Of a DNA stretch of 64,000 nt, positions 17,234 through 27,506 are shown piece after piece. The translations under genes and the position numbers were made by a program. A model generated the notes under the pieces. That model ran no database searches, had not been told where the DNA came from, and saw only the letters and a program-made list of their open reading frames with translations. The stretch is from Nonomuraea coxensis DSM 45129 (GTDB lineage: Bacteria; Actinomycetota; Actinomycetes; Streptosporangiales; Streptosporangiaceae). The stretch lies in contig NZ_CP068985.1 of assembly GCF_019397265.1 (NCBI RefSeq), forward strand, positions 248,001 to 312,000, given 5' to 3'. Each line of letters opens with the position of its first letter. Position 1 is the first letter of the stretch.

Positions 17234-18340
17234 ATGCGCTCGTCCACGCTTTTCCGTCGTATCAACCGTTACCCCATGCAGCGGGCTGCTCACACTATGG
17301 TGAAGCCCGTCGCCGTTCCCCGCGTGCCGCCTGTGCAGTCCGTGGTCGAGTTCGGCGCGTACGTCCGGGGCAGGAAGGTGCCCGCCACGGGCATCGCCGA
17401 GGCGCTCGACCTCGTCCGCGAGCACAACAAGGACGCCGACGGCGCCAACGCCTTCGTCTGGGTCGGCCTGCACGAGCCCGAGTCCCCCGAGGTCGAGTGG
17501 CTGTCGGAGGTGTTCGACCTGCACCCGCTGGCCGTCGAGGACGCCGTCAAGGCCCACCAGCGCCCCAAGGTCGAGCGGTACGGCGACTCGTTGTTCATGG
17601 TGCTCAAGACCATCGCCTACCTCGACCACGACCAGTCGAGCGGCAACAACGAGATCATCGCCACCGGCGAGATCATGGTCTTCCTCGGCGCCGACTTCGT
17701 CGTCACGGTGCGGCACGGCGAGCACTGCCCGCTCACGATCGTGCGCGAGCGCCTTGAGGACAAGCCCAAGCTGATGAACCGCGGCCCGGCCGGCGTGCTG
17801 CACGCCATCGCCGACCACGTGGTCGACCAGTACCTCCAGGTGGCCGACCTCATGCAGCTCGAACTCGAAGAGGTCGAGGCCACCGTCTTCGCCGACGTCA
17901 GCTCCCGTGACATCAACCGGATCTACCAGCTCAAGCGGGAGATGCTGGAGATGAAGCGGGGGGTCACGCCGTTGCAGGCGCCGCTGTCCGCGCTGCCGCA
18001 GCGGCGGGTGATCCCGGCGGAGATGCGCGAGTACTTCCGCGACGTCGGCGACCACCTGTCGAGGGTGTGCGAGCAGGTGGAGTCCTCCAACGAGCTGTGC
18101 AGTTCGATCCTGCAGGCCGCGCTCGCCCGTTCGAACGCCCTCGCCAACGAGGACATGCGCAAGATCTCCTCGTGGGTGGCCATCCTGGCGGTGCCCACCA
18201 TGATCGCCGGCATCTACGGGATGAACTTCGACTTCATGCCGGAGACCAAGCAGGTGTGGGGCTATCCGGCGGTGCTGGCCGTGATGATCACCGCCTGCGT
18301 GCTCCTGCACCGCGGCTTCCGCCGCAACGGCTGGCTCTGA
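17234..18340 (+). CDS. corA: CorA-family magnesium/cobalt transporter
   Basis: The 368-aa protein has the large N-terminal cytoplasmic funnel domain and long connecting helix typical of CorA pentamers. Two C-terminal membrane helices follow, the first ending in the selectivity motif YGMNFDFMPE. The C-terminus is basic (RRNGWL), as in other CorA proteins. It mediates Mg2+ influx and possibly Co2+ or Ni2+. ATG 17234 has GGAAAGGGA about 6 bases upstream and is the first in-frame start after the structured leader; the leader of about 190 bases suggests post-transcriptional control. Confidence 0.93.
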   Translation: MRSSTLFRRINRYPMQRAAHTMVKPVAVPRVPPVQSVVEFGAYVRGRKVPATGIAEALDLVREHNKDADGANAFVWVGLHEPESPEVEWLSEVFDLHPLAVEDAVKAHQRPKVERYGDSLFMVLKTIAYLDHDQSSGNNEIIATGEIMVFLGADFVVTVRHGEHCPLTIVRERLEDKPKLMNRGPAGVLHAIADHVVDQYLQVADLMQLELEEVEATVFADVSSRDINRIYQLKREMLEMKRGVTPLQAPLSALPQRRVIPAEMREYFRDVGDHLSRVCEQVESSNELCSSILQAALARSNALANEDMRKISSWVAILAVPTMIAGIYGMNFDFMPETKQVWGYPAVLAVMITACVLLHRGFRRNGWL

Positions 18341-18358
18341 ACGGTCGGCTTCGAACGC

Positions 18359-19264
18359 TCAGACGCCGACCGGCTTGAGCGGGGCGACGGGCTGGGGCAG
18401 CTCCAGCCCCCGCTCGCGCCACAGCTCGCGCATGCGGTCGGGGTAGTCGGTCACGATGCCGGACACGCCGAGGTCGAGCATCCTGGCCCCGAGCGCCACG
18501 TCGTTGACCGTCCACACGGCGACGTCGAGGCCGGCGGCGGCGGCCTGTGCCATCAGCTTCTCGTCCACCATGACGTGCTCGGGCGAGAGCGTGGTGGCCC
18601 CGGCCGCGCGGGCGGCGGCTGGCACGTCGGCGCCGAGGTCGTCGTGCCAGTGCAGGGTGTCGGGCTCGATGAGCGCGAAGCGGCGCACGCCGGGCGCGAT
18701 GCGGGCGGCGTGCCGGATGACGCGCCAGTCGAAGCTGAGCACGGCGACGTTGCCGAGCCGGCCGTGCCGGTCGAGCTCGTCCACCACGAGCTCGGTGAAC
18801 ATCTCGGGGTCGGCCGTCAGCTCCGGCCTCGTGGGGTCGGACTTCAGCTCGACGTGCAGCCGCACGCTCTCGGCGTCGTAGGCGTTGACCAGCCCGAGCA
18901 CCGCGCCGAGCGTCGGCATCCTGGTCTCCGGCATGGCGACCTGGGTGAGCGCGAACGGGTCGCCGGGGTGGCGCGGCAGCCGTACGCCGACGTCGAGCGT
19001 GTGGAGCTGGGCCAGCGTGAGGGCGTTGATCGGCTTGCCGACGTAGGGGTGGAGGGGATCGCCCTCGCGCAGCGGCCGCCGGTCGGCGCTGGTCACCGCG
19101 GAGACCGTCAGGTCGTGCGTGAGCACGAGGCGCCGGTCGGCGGTGAGCGCCACGTCGAGCTCCAGCGCGTGAACGCCGAGCTCCATCGTGCGGCTCATCC
19201 CCGGCAGGGTGTTCTCCGGCCACAGGCCCCGGGCGCCCCGGTGACCATGAATCTCAACGCGCAC
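18359..19264 (-). CDS. Glycerophosphodiester phosphodiesterase family protein
   Basis: The 301-aa GDPD TIM barrel hydrolyses glycerophosphodiesters to glycerol-3-phosphate and an alcohol. The N-terminal HGHRGARGLWPENTLPG carries the catalytic and metal-binding HR..E pattern. ELDVALTADRRLVLTHDLTV supplies the E-x-D metal ligands and the catalytic histidine. The C-terminal VWTVNDVALGARMLDLGVSG and IVTDYPDRM are typical. No signal peptide is present with the GTG start at 19264, so it is cytoplasmic (UgpQ-like). Longer in-frame starts add a non-conserved basic extension that overlaps the divergent acetyltransferase region. Confidence 0.88.
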   Translation of the reverse strand: MRVEIHGHRGARGLWPENTLPGMSRTMELGVHALELDVALTADRRLVLTHDLTVSAVTSADRRPLREGDPLHPYVGKPINALTLAQLHTLDVGVRLPRHPGDPFALTQVAMPETRMPTLGAVLGLVNAYDAESVRLHVELKSDPTRPELTADPEMFTELVVDELDRHGRLGNVAVLSFDWRVIRHAARIAPGVRRFALIEPDTLHWHDDLGADVPAAARAAGATTLSPEHVMVDEKLMAQAAAAGLDVAVWTVNDVALGARMLDLGVSGIVTDYPDRMRELWRERGLELPQPVAPLKPVGV

Positions 19265-19373
19265 AACCGGGACCCTATCTGGAGCGGGGCGTCCAGAGGC
19301 AGTGCCACGCCGTGTCCTTTTTATCCTGCTACGCCCGGTCGGACCCGCCTCAAGGGACAATAGGCTGTTCTTT

Positions 19374-20033
19374 ATGGCAAAGGTCCTTAAACCTGCCCAT
19401 TTCCCAATAGTTCGGGCATGGGTTGATGGCTGGGTCATCTCCCGCGGCACCCCCAAGCCGGTACGCGTACCGTGGGGCCTCCGCGTGGACGTCGGCCTGC
19501 CCGGCCACGTCGCCCGGCACATCGTCGCCGACCCCACGCCGGAGACCGTGCGCCGCCTCACCGCCACGCTCACCACGCCGGGCACCTGGCTCAAGCTCTG
19601 CGCCCCCGCCGACGCGATCGCCCCGCTGCTGCCCCGGCCCTGGCTCGTCAAGGACCACGAGTCCATGATGACCACCCGCCTGGCCGGCCTGGCCCGCATG
19701 ACGCCGCCCGGGCCCCCGCCCGGCTACGCCCTGGCCGTCACCACCCGGGCCGGCGTCACGGCCGCCCGCCTGCTGACCCCGGCCGGCGAGGTCGCCGCCC
19801 GCGGCCAGTTCGCCGTCTCCGGCGGAACGGCCGTCGTGGACCGGGTGGAGACCGCGCCTGGCCATCGCCGCCGCGGCCTCGGCACCGTCGTCATGCGCAC
19901 GCTCGCGACCCACGCCGCCCGCCGGGGGGCGCGGGCCGGCGTCCTCGTCGCCACCGCCGAGGGCCAGGCACTCTACGAGACCCTCGGCTGGACCCTCCAC
20001 ACTCCGGTGACCGCCGCCGTCCTCGCCGCCTGA
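19374..20033 (+). CDS. GNAT-family N-acetyltransferase
   Basis: The 219-aa protein has a C-terminal GNAT fold. VDRVETAPGHRRRGLGTVVMRTLA holds the acetyl-CoA pyrophosphate-binding loop (Q/R-x-x-G-x-G/A type, here RRRGLG), and LVATAEGQALYETLGW is the terminal helix-strand motif. The N-terminal half is variable and may bind the acceptor. Substrate is unknown. Start ATG 19374 is preceded by a weak AAGGGACA. It is divergent from the phosphodiesterase and convergent with purA, 6 bases from its stop. Confidence 0.82.
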   Translation: MAKVLKPAHFPIVRAWVDGWVISRGTPKPVRVPWGLRVDVGLPGHVARHIVADPTPETVRRLTATLTTPGTWLKLCAPADAIAPLLPRPWLVKDHESMMTTRLAGLARMTPPGPPPGYALAVTTRAGVTAARLLTPAGEVAARGQFAVSGGTAVVDRVETAPGHRRRGLGTVVMRTLATHAARRGARAGVLVATAEGQALYETLGWTLHTPVTAAVLAA

Positions 20034-20039
20034 GCGGCT

Positions 20040-21323
20040 TCAGACCAGGGAGCGGACCACCACGGTCTGGTCGCGGCCGGGGCCGACGCCGATGGCGCTG
20101 ATCGGAGCCCCGCTCATCTCCTCCAGCGTCCGCACGTACGCCTGCGCGTTCGGCGGCAGGTCGGCGAACGTCTTCGCGCCGGTGATGTCCTCCTGCCAGC
20201 CGGGGAACTCCTCGTAGATCGGCTTGGCGTGGTGGAAGTCGGTCTGCGTCATCGGGATCTCGTCGTGGCGGACGCCGTCCACCTCGTACGCGACGCACAC
20301 CGGGATGCGCTCCAGGCCGGACAGCACGTCCAGCTTCGTGAGGAAGTAGTCGGTGACGCCGTTGATCCGGGTCGCGTAGCGGGCGATGACCGCGTCGAAC
20401 CAGCCGCAGCGGCGGTTGCGGCCCGTGGTCACGCCGTACTCGCCGCCGGTCGTACGCAGCCAGTCGCCCATCTCGTCGGTCAGCTCCGTCGGGAACGGGC
20501 CCGAGCCGACACGGGTCGTGTACGCCTTGAGAATGCCGATGATCTTCGTGAGCCGGTTCGGCGGGATGCCCGCCCCCGCGCACGCGCCGCCCGAGGTGGG
20601 CGAGGACGACGTCACGAACGGGTACGTGCCGTGGTCGATGTCGAGCAGCGTGCCCTGCCCGCCCTCCAGCAGCACGAACTTGTCCTCGTCCAGCGCCTTC
20701 GACAGCACCAGCGAGGTGTCGGCGATGTGCGGCTTGAGCCGCTCGGCGTAGCCGAGGTACTCCTCCAGCACCGCCTCAGGCTCGATGCCGCGCCGGTTGT
20801 AGACCTTGGTGAGCACCTGGTTCTTCTCGGTCAGCGCGACCTCGATCTTCTTCGCCAGGATGCCGGGGTCGAGCAGGTCCTGCACGCGCACGCCCATCCG
20901 GGCGATCTTGTCGCCGTACGCGGGACCGATGCCGCGCCCCGTCGTCCCGATCTTGGCCTTGCCGAGGTAGCGCTCGGTGACCTTGTCCAGGGCCTTGTGG
21001 TGCGGCATGATCAGGTGCGCGTTCGCCGAGATCAGCAGCCGCTCGGCGGAGATCCCCCGCGCGGCCAGCCCGTCGATCTCGCTCAGCAGCACGCCCGGGT
21101 CGATGACCACGCCGTTGCCGATGACCGGGACGACCTCCGGCGACAGGATGCCCGTCGGCAGCAGGTGCAGCGCGTACTTCTGGTCGCCGATGACGACCGT
21201 GTGTCCCGCGTTGTTGCCCCCCTGATAGCGGACGACGTAATCGACGTCGCCACCGAGCAAGTCGGTGGCCTTGCCCTTGCCCTCATCGCCCCACTGGGCA
21301 CCAACGAGAACGGCAGCCGGCAT
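20040..21323 (-). CDS. purA: Adenylosuccinate synthetase
   Basis: PurA joins IMP and aspartate with GTP to make adenylosuccinate, the branch to AMP. The motif order is complete: [19 protein letters not shown] (GTP P-loop region and catalytic Asp), [49 protein letters not shown], and a C-terminal [10 protein letters not shown]. At 427 aa it has the normal length. The order fba, DUF3151 gene, purA on one strand is also found in other actinobacteria. Confidence 0.97.
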   Translation of the reverse strand: MPAAVLVGAQWGDEGKGKATDLLGGDVDYVVRYQGGNNAGHTVVIGDQKYALHLLPTGILSPEVVPVIGNGVVIDPGVLLSEIDGLAARGISAERLLISANAHLIMPHHKALDKVTERYLGKAKIGTTGRGIGPAYGDKIARMGVRVQDLLDPGILAKKIEVALTEKNQVLTKVYNRRGIEPEAVLEEYLGYAERLKPHIADTSLVLSKALDEDKFVLLEGGQGTLLDIDHGTYPFVTSSSPTSGGACAGAGIPPNRLTKIIGILKAYTTRVGSGPFPTELTDEMGDWLRTTGGEYGVTTGRNRRCGWFDAVIARYATRINGVTDYFLTKLDVLSGLERIPVCVAYEVDGVRHDEIPMTQTDFHHAKPIYEEFPGWQEDITGAKTFADLPPNAQAYVRTLEEMSGAPISAIGVGPGRDQTVVVRSLV

Positions 21324-21343
21324 GGTTCAGTCTCCCGAGCACA

Positions 21344-21378
21344 AAACGAAACCCCTGGCGCAAGCGCGACAGGGGCTC
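21344..21378 (-). terminator. Rho-independent terminator upstream of purA
   Basis: CCCCTG (21353-21358) pairs with CAGGGG (21371-21376); the loop contains a second nested GCGC/GCGC helix. Read on the minus strand, the stem is followed by TTTCGTTTT (21344-21352). It lies between the DUF3151 gene and purA, so it would end the fba-DUF3151 transcript or attenuate purA. Confidence 0.6.
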
Positions 21379-21433
21379 TTGCGTAGAGAGACTACCCGAA
21401 CGTGCCCTTTCGTCCCAAGGGGCCGCGCGGCTC

Positions 21434-21856
21434 CTACCCCTTCGTCAGGGCCTCGTAGCCGGTTTCTGTGCTGTCCTTGAGGAACTGCAGGCAGCGTTCG
21501 GCCTCGTCCTTCTCGCCGATCGCCTGCGCGGCCCTGGCCAGGGAGTACAGGCAGCGGAGGAAGCCGCGGTTGGGCTCGTGCTCCCAGGGGATGGGCCCGT
21601 GTCCCTTCCAGCCGTTGCGGCGGAGCTGGTCGAGACCGCGGTGGTAGCCGGTGCGCGCGAAGGCGTAGGAGGTGACCGCGTGCCCCTGGGCGAAGTACTC
21701 CTCCGCCAGCGCGGCCCACGCCGCCGGGTGGGCGGGGTAGCGGGCGGCCACGTCGGAGGCCTTGGCGCCGGACTCCAGCGCCTCCCTGGCCTCGGGCAGG
21801 TCCGGCAGATGAGTCGGGGGCGGCCCGGCGAGAAGGTTATCCATAGGACAAGTCAT
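21434..21856 (-). CDS. DUF3151 family protein
   Basis: The 140-aa soluble helical protein resembles the actinobacterial DUF3151 family, represented in mycobacteria between fba and purA. Characteristic segments are RYPAHPAAWAALAEEYFAQG, YAFARTGYHRGLDQLRRNGW and EPNRGFLRCLYSLARAA. The helix pairs look TPR-like. No biochemical function is known. ATG 21856 is used here; the ATG at 21844 is an equally plausible start. It lies 22 bases after fba and is probably co-transcribed with it. Confidence 0.85.
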   Translation of the reverse strand: MTCPMDNLLAGPPPTHLPDLPEAREALESGAKASDVAARYPAHPAAWAALAEEYFAQGHAVTSYAFARTGYHRGLDQLRRNGWKGHGPIPWEHEPNRGFLRCLYSLARAAQAIGEKDEAERCLQFLKDSTETGYEALTKG

Positions 21857-21878
21857 ACCCGCCGGGCCAGGCGCGTGG

Positions 21879-22901
<1,023 letters not shown>

Positions 22902-23028
22902 GATCATCTCCCTGAGAAGTAACGGCTGTGCGCCAGGGCCCAGTATTCCGGCTCACTACCCGTGGTGGTAGAGACAACGCCCGTGCGGGGGACACGTCCC
23001 GAGTGCCCGCTAAGGGTAGGCTCTGCCC

Positions 23029-23730
23029 GTGGACTGGCTCTTGAATCTCCTCGACCCGACGTGGTGGCTCACCATTCTCGGCACTTTCGCCACGATCGGT
23101 GTGCTGGCCATCATCTTCGCAGAGACGGGTCTTCTGCTCGGATTCTTCCTGCCCGGCGACTCGTTGTTGGTGGCCGCGGGGATTTTCAGCTCCGCATCCG
23201 TGGCGGCGGGCATGGGCATCGAGCCGCTCTCGTTCCCGCTCCTGGTGGTCGGCACCCCGCTGTGCGCCATCGCCGGCGCCCAGCTCGGGCATTTCCTGGG
23301 TGCGCGTTTCGGGCGGAGGATGTTCGAGAAACCCGATTCGAAGTTGTTCAAGAAGGAGCACGTGCTCCGGGCCGAGGAGTTCTTCGAGAAGTTCGGCCCC
23401 GCCAAGGCGGTCGTCCTGGCGAGGTTCGTGCCGATCGTGCGCACGTTCATGAACCCCGTCGCGGGCGTCCTGGAGATGCACCCCCGGCGCTTCTTCGTGT
23501 GGAACGTCATCGGCGGCGTCGTCTGGGTCGAGAGCCTGCTCCTGCTCGGCCACTACCTCGGCGGCCAGGTCGATCCGAAGCAGATCGACAAGTACATCCT
23601 GCCGGGCGTGTTCCTCATCGTCCTGATCTCGCTCATCCCGATCTTCGTCGAGGTGATCAAGAAGCGCCGCGAGGCCAAGCGGCTGCCTTCCCCCAACGGC
23701 AAGCACCACCGCGTCGGCGACCCTTTCTAG
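23029..23730 (+). CDS. DedA family membrane protein
   Basis: The 233-aa protein has four to five hydrophobic helices and the DedA/SNARE-associated signatures: FAETGLLLGFFLPGDSLLVAAG near the start, GAQLGHFLGARFGRRMF, and RFVPIVRTFMNPVAGVLEMHPRRFFVWNVIGG. DedA proteins scramble or recycle lipid carriers such as undecaprenyl phosphate in the cytoplasmic membrane. The C-terminus is a basic cytoplasmic tail. GTG 23029 is the first start that leaves the amphipathic N-terminal WLLNLLDPTWW intact. Confidence 0.9.
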   Translation: MDWLLNLLDPTWWLTILGTFATIGVLAIIFAETGLLLGFFLPGDSLLVAAGIFSSASVAAGMGIEPLSFPLLVVGTPLCAIAGAQLGHFLGARFGRRMFEKPDSKLFKKEHVLRAEEFFEKFGPAKAVVLARFVPIVRTFMNPVAGVLEMHPRRFFVWNVIGGVVWVESLLLLGHYLGGQVDPKQIDKYILPGVFLIVLISLIPIFVEVIKKRREAKRLPSPNGKHHRVGDPF

Positions 23731-23784
23731 ATCTGAGCCGGCGGAGATCGGGAAGAGCCGCATACCACGCGGTACGCTCCCTGT

Positions 23785-24219
23785 GTGGGACGCCACAGGT
23801 CGGATCCGATGGGCCTCGCCCGCCTGGCGCTCGCCGTCCTCGCGGCGGTTGCCCTGGTGACACTCCTGGTCGTCGGCGCGCGGGCGCTGATCGGCACGCT
23901 CAGCGCGCCGTCGCAGGCCGAGCGCGAGCGCGCCTCCGCGCCGGCCACCCCCGTGGGCGAACCGGGCGCGCGGGTGCCGACCGTGCGCATCGAGTGCCTG
24001 GCGGAGACGTGCCCCACCGTCACCGTACGGGTGCCGGGCGGCGACGTGCTCCAGCACCGCGAGATGAGCAGGGGCGAAGAGGTCAACTACTTCGAGACCG
24101 AGCTGGACGTCGTGGTGAGCGACGGGGGCACCGTCCGCGTCACCGAGAACGGCCTGCCCCGCCCGCAGGGCGAGCCGGGCGCCAGGCAGGCGTTCACGGT
24201 GCGCGCCTCCGGCGGCTGA
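23785..24219 (+). CDS. Hypothetical membrane-anchored protein
   Basis: The 144-aa protein has one transmembrane helix (about residues 10-33, LARLALAVLAAVALVTLLVV). An Ala/Pro spacer follows, then a small extracytoplasmic beta-rich domain containing IECLAETCPTVTVRVPGGDVL, with a cysteine pair likely to form a disulfide. I do not recognise a family. It follows the dedA gene by 54 bases on the same strand and may be co-expressed. Confidence 0.65.
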   Translation: MGRHRSDPMGLARLALAVLAAVALVTLLVVGARALIGTLSAPSQAERERASAPATPVGEPGARVPTVRIECLAETCPTVTVRVPGGDVLQHREMSRGEEVNYFETELDVVVSDGGTVRVTENGLPRPQGEPGARQAFTVRASGG

Positions 24220-24226
24220 GCGCCGC

Positions 24227-24760
24227 TCAGAGCCCCAGGTCCTCCAGCGTGTACGCGGTGCGGTAGTCCAGCCCTTCACCGGCCACCCGCTCGCGCGCCC
24301 CCCGGTCGACGATCGTGGCCACGGCCACCACCTCGGCCCCGGCCTCGCGCAGCGCCTCCACGGCGGTCAGCACCGACCCGCCGGTGGTCGAGGTGTCCTC
24401 CACGGCCAGCACCCGCCGCCCGGCCACGTCGGGCCCCTCGATGCGCCGCTGGAGGCCGTGCTGCTTGGTGGCCTTGCGCACCACGAACGAGTCGAGCGCG
24501 CGCCCGCGCGCCGCCGCCGCGTGCAGCATGGCGGCCGCCACCGGATCGGCCCCGAGGGTGAGGCCGCCCACGGCGTCGTAGCCGAGGTCGTCGGTCAGGT
24601 CGAGCATCACCCTGCCGACGAGGGGCGCGGCCACGCCGTCGAGCGTGATCCGCCGCAGGTCGAGATACCAGTCGGCCTCCATGCCCGAGGAGAGCGTGAC
24701 CTTGCCGTGCACGACGGCCTTCTTCTTGATCTCGGCCAGCAGATTGTCGCGGTCTGTCAT
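24227..24760 (-). CDS. pyrE: Orotate phosphoribosyltransferase
   Basis: PyrE makes OMP from orotate and PRPP in pyrimidine synthesis. The 177-aa protein has the type I PRTase PRPP loop in VLAVEDTSTTGGSVLTAVEALREAG, and SSGMEADWYLDLRRITLDG and GGLTLGADPVAAAML near the N-terminus. FVVRKATKQHG is the flexible catalytic loop with its lysines. Length and motifs match actinobacterial PyrE. It is convergent with the small membrane protein gene, 7 bases away. Confidence 0.95.
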   Translation of the reverse strand: MTDRDNLLAEIKKKAVVHGKVTLSSGMEADWYLDLRRITLDGVAAPLVGRVMLDLTDDLGYDAVGGLTLGADPVAAAMLHAAAARGRALDSFVVRKATKQHGLQRRIEGPDVAGRRVLAVEDTSTTGGSVLTAVEALREAGAEVVAVATIVDRGARERVAGEGLDYRTAYTLEDLGL

Positions 24761-24896
24761 GCGTCCAAGCTTAAGGTCCTGGTCAGGCCGGACCCCGCCG
24801 GTACGGCTCCGCGGTCAAAGCCCGTCTCCCGGTTTAGCCAAGACGGGGAGTGCGGAATGTATGCGCGAGGCAACGCCACGTAATCGCGAGGTCACC

Positions 24897-27506
24897 ATGA
24901 GTGTCGAACCGCCGCGCAGCGACGCGGATCTTCTGCGCGCGTCCGCACGAGGCGACGCCGCCGCCTACGGGCAGCTCTACGAGCGCCACGCGGCCGCGGC
25001 CCGGGCGCTGGCCCGCCAGCTCGTCCGCGGCACGGAGGCCGAGGACGTCGTCGCGGAGGCGTTCACCAAGATCCTCGACCTCGTGGGCAGGGGCGGCGGT
25101 CCTGAGTCGGGCTTCCGCACCTACCTGCTGACCGTCGTACGCCGCACCGTCCACGACCGCTCCCGCGTCGAGAGCGCCGGGCTCGCCACCGGCGGGATCG
25201 AGGACTACGACCCGGGCGTGCCCTTCGTCGATCCCGCGCTCGTCGGGCTGGAGAAGTCCCTCATCGCCCGCGCCTACCTGTCGCTGCCCGAGCGGTGGCG
25301 GGCCGTGCTGTGGCACGTCGAGGTCGAGCGGTGCGGGCCCGCCGCGGTCGCCCCTCTGCTCGGACTGTCGGTCAACGGCGTGGCCGCCCTGGCGTACCGG
25401 GCGCGTGAGGGGCTGCGGCAGGCGTACCTCCAGCTCCATCTCGGCTCGCAGCCGCGGCGCGAGTGCCGGCCGGTGCTCGGCAGGATGGGCGCGTACGTGC
25501 GGGGCGGGCTCGCGAGGCGCGACTCCCGGATGATCGACGAGCACGTCGGCCGGTGCGAGGAGTGCAACGGCGTGCTGCTGGAGCTGACCGACGTCAACCG
25601 CGGGCTCCGGGTGATGGTGGGCCCGCTGTTCATCGGCCCCCTCTTCGGCGGCTACGCCGCCGCCCTCGCCAGAAGCACCGGCGGCACAGCCGGCCTCCTG
25701 CGCGCCGTCGCCACCCTCCGCAGAACCGCGCGCCGGCATCGAACCGCCCTGTCCAGAACCGCCCTGTCCAGAACCGCCCTGGGCAGAGGCCCACTCGGCA
25801 GAGCCGCACGGCAACAGCGGCCCGCCCTGGGCAGCACCTCTCTGGCCGGGCCCGCACAGGACAGGCCCGTGCTGGTCGGGTCTGAGCTGGTCGGGTCTGG
25901 GCTGGGATCTGGAATGGATGGGCCCGTGCTGGTCGGGTCTGTGCTGGGCGGGCCCGCGCTGGGCAAGGGCGGGCGGCAGCGGCGGGCTGTTCTGGGTGGA
26001 GGGCTCGTGGTGGCGGGGGCGATGGCCGCCGCCGTCCTCCTGATCTCCGCCGACCAGCCGGCCGGCCGGCCCGTCGCGGTGTCGCCCGCGATGCGGACGG
26101 GCGCGCCCGTCCCGGCCCCTCCGCCCCCGCCCTCGTCCCCGCTCCTGGGGCCGCGGGCGAGTGAGCGCCCCGCGCTGGTGCCGCCTCCGGCCGCGTCCGC
26201 CGAGCCGGCGGGCACGCCGCCCGGCCAGGCCAGGCTCCGGGCCGCCGTGGGCCCTCTCGGCGCGCTCGTCCGCGCCCAGCCCGGCATCGTCGGCATCCGG
26301 CTGCGCAACGACGGCGACGTCCCCAGCGGCGACCTGGCCGTGCTGGTCGACCTGCCGGCGGGCGTCACGCTCATCCCGACGGCCCGCCACCACCAGGCCG
26401 CCGCGCTCCACGGACCCGTCGGGACGGCCGACGGCTGGGCCTGCCGTCCCGCCGCCGGCGGCGCCAGGTGCGAGCGGGCGCCGCTGCCGGCCGGCGAGGG
26501 CACGGCGGTGTTCCTGCGGGTACGGGTCGCCGAGGAGGCCCCCGAGGGCGCCGGCCCCGCGGTGCGGGTCGAGTCCGGGCCGCTGCTGGTGCGGGCGCGG
26601 GCCGAGGAGGGGGTGCGCGCGACCGGCGCGCCCGCCAGGTTCGCGACCGACGGCAAGGTGACCGTACGCGCGGTCGGCAACGCCCTGCTGACCTGCCCCG
26701 AGGAGCGCGAGGGCTGCGCGGAGGCCCGGCGGCGGCAGGGCGACCAGCGGGACAACGACCTGTGGCCGATGACGCCGCTCGACCGCGACGACGACCCGTC
26801 GACCCGCACCTCCAGCGCCGCCCGGCTCGTCCTGCCGAAGGGCGGGCGGGTGGTGTGGGCCGGGCTCTACTGGTCGGCGAGCGGCGACCGGGCCGGGCCG
26901 ATCAGGGTGCGGCCGCCGGGGCGGCGGTCGTACGTCACCGTCCATCCCTCGAACGCGGCCGTCCGCGAGCTGCCGAACGGGCCGGTCTACCAGGCGTTCG
27001 CCGACGTCAGCATGCTGGCGGCGGGAGCGCGCAGGACCGGCCTGTGGTGGGCGGCCGACGCGCCCGTCACGGAGGGGGTGTCGGGGCACGCCGGGTGGAG
27101 CCTGGTGCTGGTCGTCACCGATCCGCGCGAGCCGTACAGTCAGGCTGTGGTGCTCGACACCGCGACCGTCGTCGGCGGGCCACGGCGGCGCGTACGCCTG
27201 CCGATCGGCGGGCTCACCCCCGCCGCCGCGCCCGCGCGGGCGGAGCTGGTCACCTGGGAGGGCGACGCCGGCCTCGCGGGCGACCGGGTCTCGCTCGGCA
27301 GCGGCGCCCTGACCCCGGAGGGCGGCGACCGTGACCGCGCCAACGTCTTCGACGGCTCCTCGGGCGGGGCTGCGGAGATGACGTTCGGCGTGGACGTCGA
27401 CACGGTCGGCGCGGAGCTGGGCGCCGACCCGGGGCTGACGGTCGTCACCGACAAGGACGTGGTCCTGTTCGGGGTGGCGGCGCTGAGTGTGCGGGCACGG
27501 TCGTGA
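24897..27506 (+). CDS. ECF sigma factor fused to zinc-finger, membrane helix and extracytoplasmic domain
   Basis: The 869-aa protein begins as an ECF sigma factor: sigma-2 region LYERHAAAARALARQLVRG with GTEAEDVVAEAFTKIL, and a sigma-4 helix-turn-helix at LGLSVNGVAALAYRAREGL. An HxxxCxxC zinc-finger (DEHVGRCEECNG, about 210-225) resembles anti-sigma zf-HC2. Then come short tandem repeats, one membrane helix (about 364-384), a Pro-rich stretch, a DUF11-like domain and a C-terminal beta domain containing VVWAGLYWSASGD. Such architecture is known for actinobacterial ECF groups with C-terminal extensions (ECF53-like, from memory). The fused anti-sigma and sensor would hold the factor at the membrane. 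ATG 24897 has GAGG upstream. Confidence 0.8.
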   Translation: MSVEPPRSDADLLRASARGDAAAYGQLYERHAAAARALARQLVRGTEAEDVVAEAFTKILDLVGRGGGPESGFRTYLLTVVRRTVHDRSRVESAGLATGGIEDYDPGVPFVDPALVGLEKSLIARAYLSLPERWRAVLWHVEVERCGPAAVAPLLGLSVNGVAALAYRAREGLRQAYLQLHLGSQPRRECRPVLGRMGAYVRGGLARRDSRMIDEHVGRCEECNGVLLELTDVNRGLRVMVGPLFIGPLFGGYAAALARSTGGTAGLLRAVATLRRTARRHRTALSRTALSRTALGRGPLGRAARQQRPALGSTSLAGPAQDRPVLVGSELVGSGLGSGMDGPVLVGSVLGGPALGKGGRQRRAVLGGGLVVAGAMAAAVLLISADQPAGRPVAVSPAMRTGAPVPAPPPPPSSPLLGPRASERPALVPPPAASAEPAGTPPGQARLRAAVGPLGALVRAQPGIVGIRLRNDGDVPSGDLAVLVDLPAGVTLIPTARHHQAAALHGPVGTADGWACRPAAGGARCERAPLPAGEGTAVFLRVRVAEEAPEGAGPAVRVESGPLLVRARAEEGVRATGAPARFATDGKVTVRAVGNALLTCPEEREGCAEARRRQGDQRDNDLWPMTPLDRDDDPSTRTSSAARLVLPKGGRVVWAGLYWSASGDRAGPIRVRPPGRRSYVTVHPSNAAVRELPNGPVYQAFADVSMLAAGARRTGLWWAADAPVTEGVSGHAGWSLVLVVTDPREPYSQAVVLDTATVVGGPRRRVRLPIGGLTPAAAPARAELVTWEGDAGLAGDRVSLGSGALTPEGGDRDRANVFDGSSGGAAEMTFGVDVDTVGAELGADPGLTVVTDKDVVLFGVAALSVRARS
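25741..25940 (+). repeat. 15-bp tandem repeats inside the sigma-factor fusion gene
   Basis: Three copies of a GAACCGCCCTGTCCA unit run from 25741 to 25785, the last with two changes. A second family, GTGCTGGTCGGGTCT, occurs at 25869-25883, 25884-25898 (one base changed near its start) and 25926-25940. Both keep the reading frame and encode pentapeptide repeats (RTALS and LVGSx types) in the linker before the membrane helix. Copy number may vary between strains. Confidence 0.8.
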
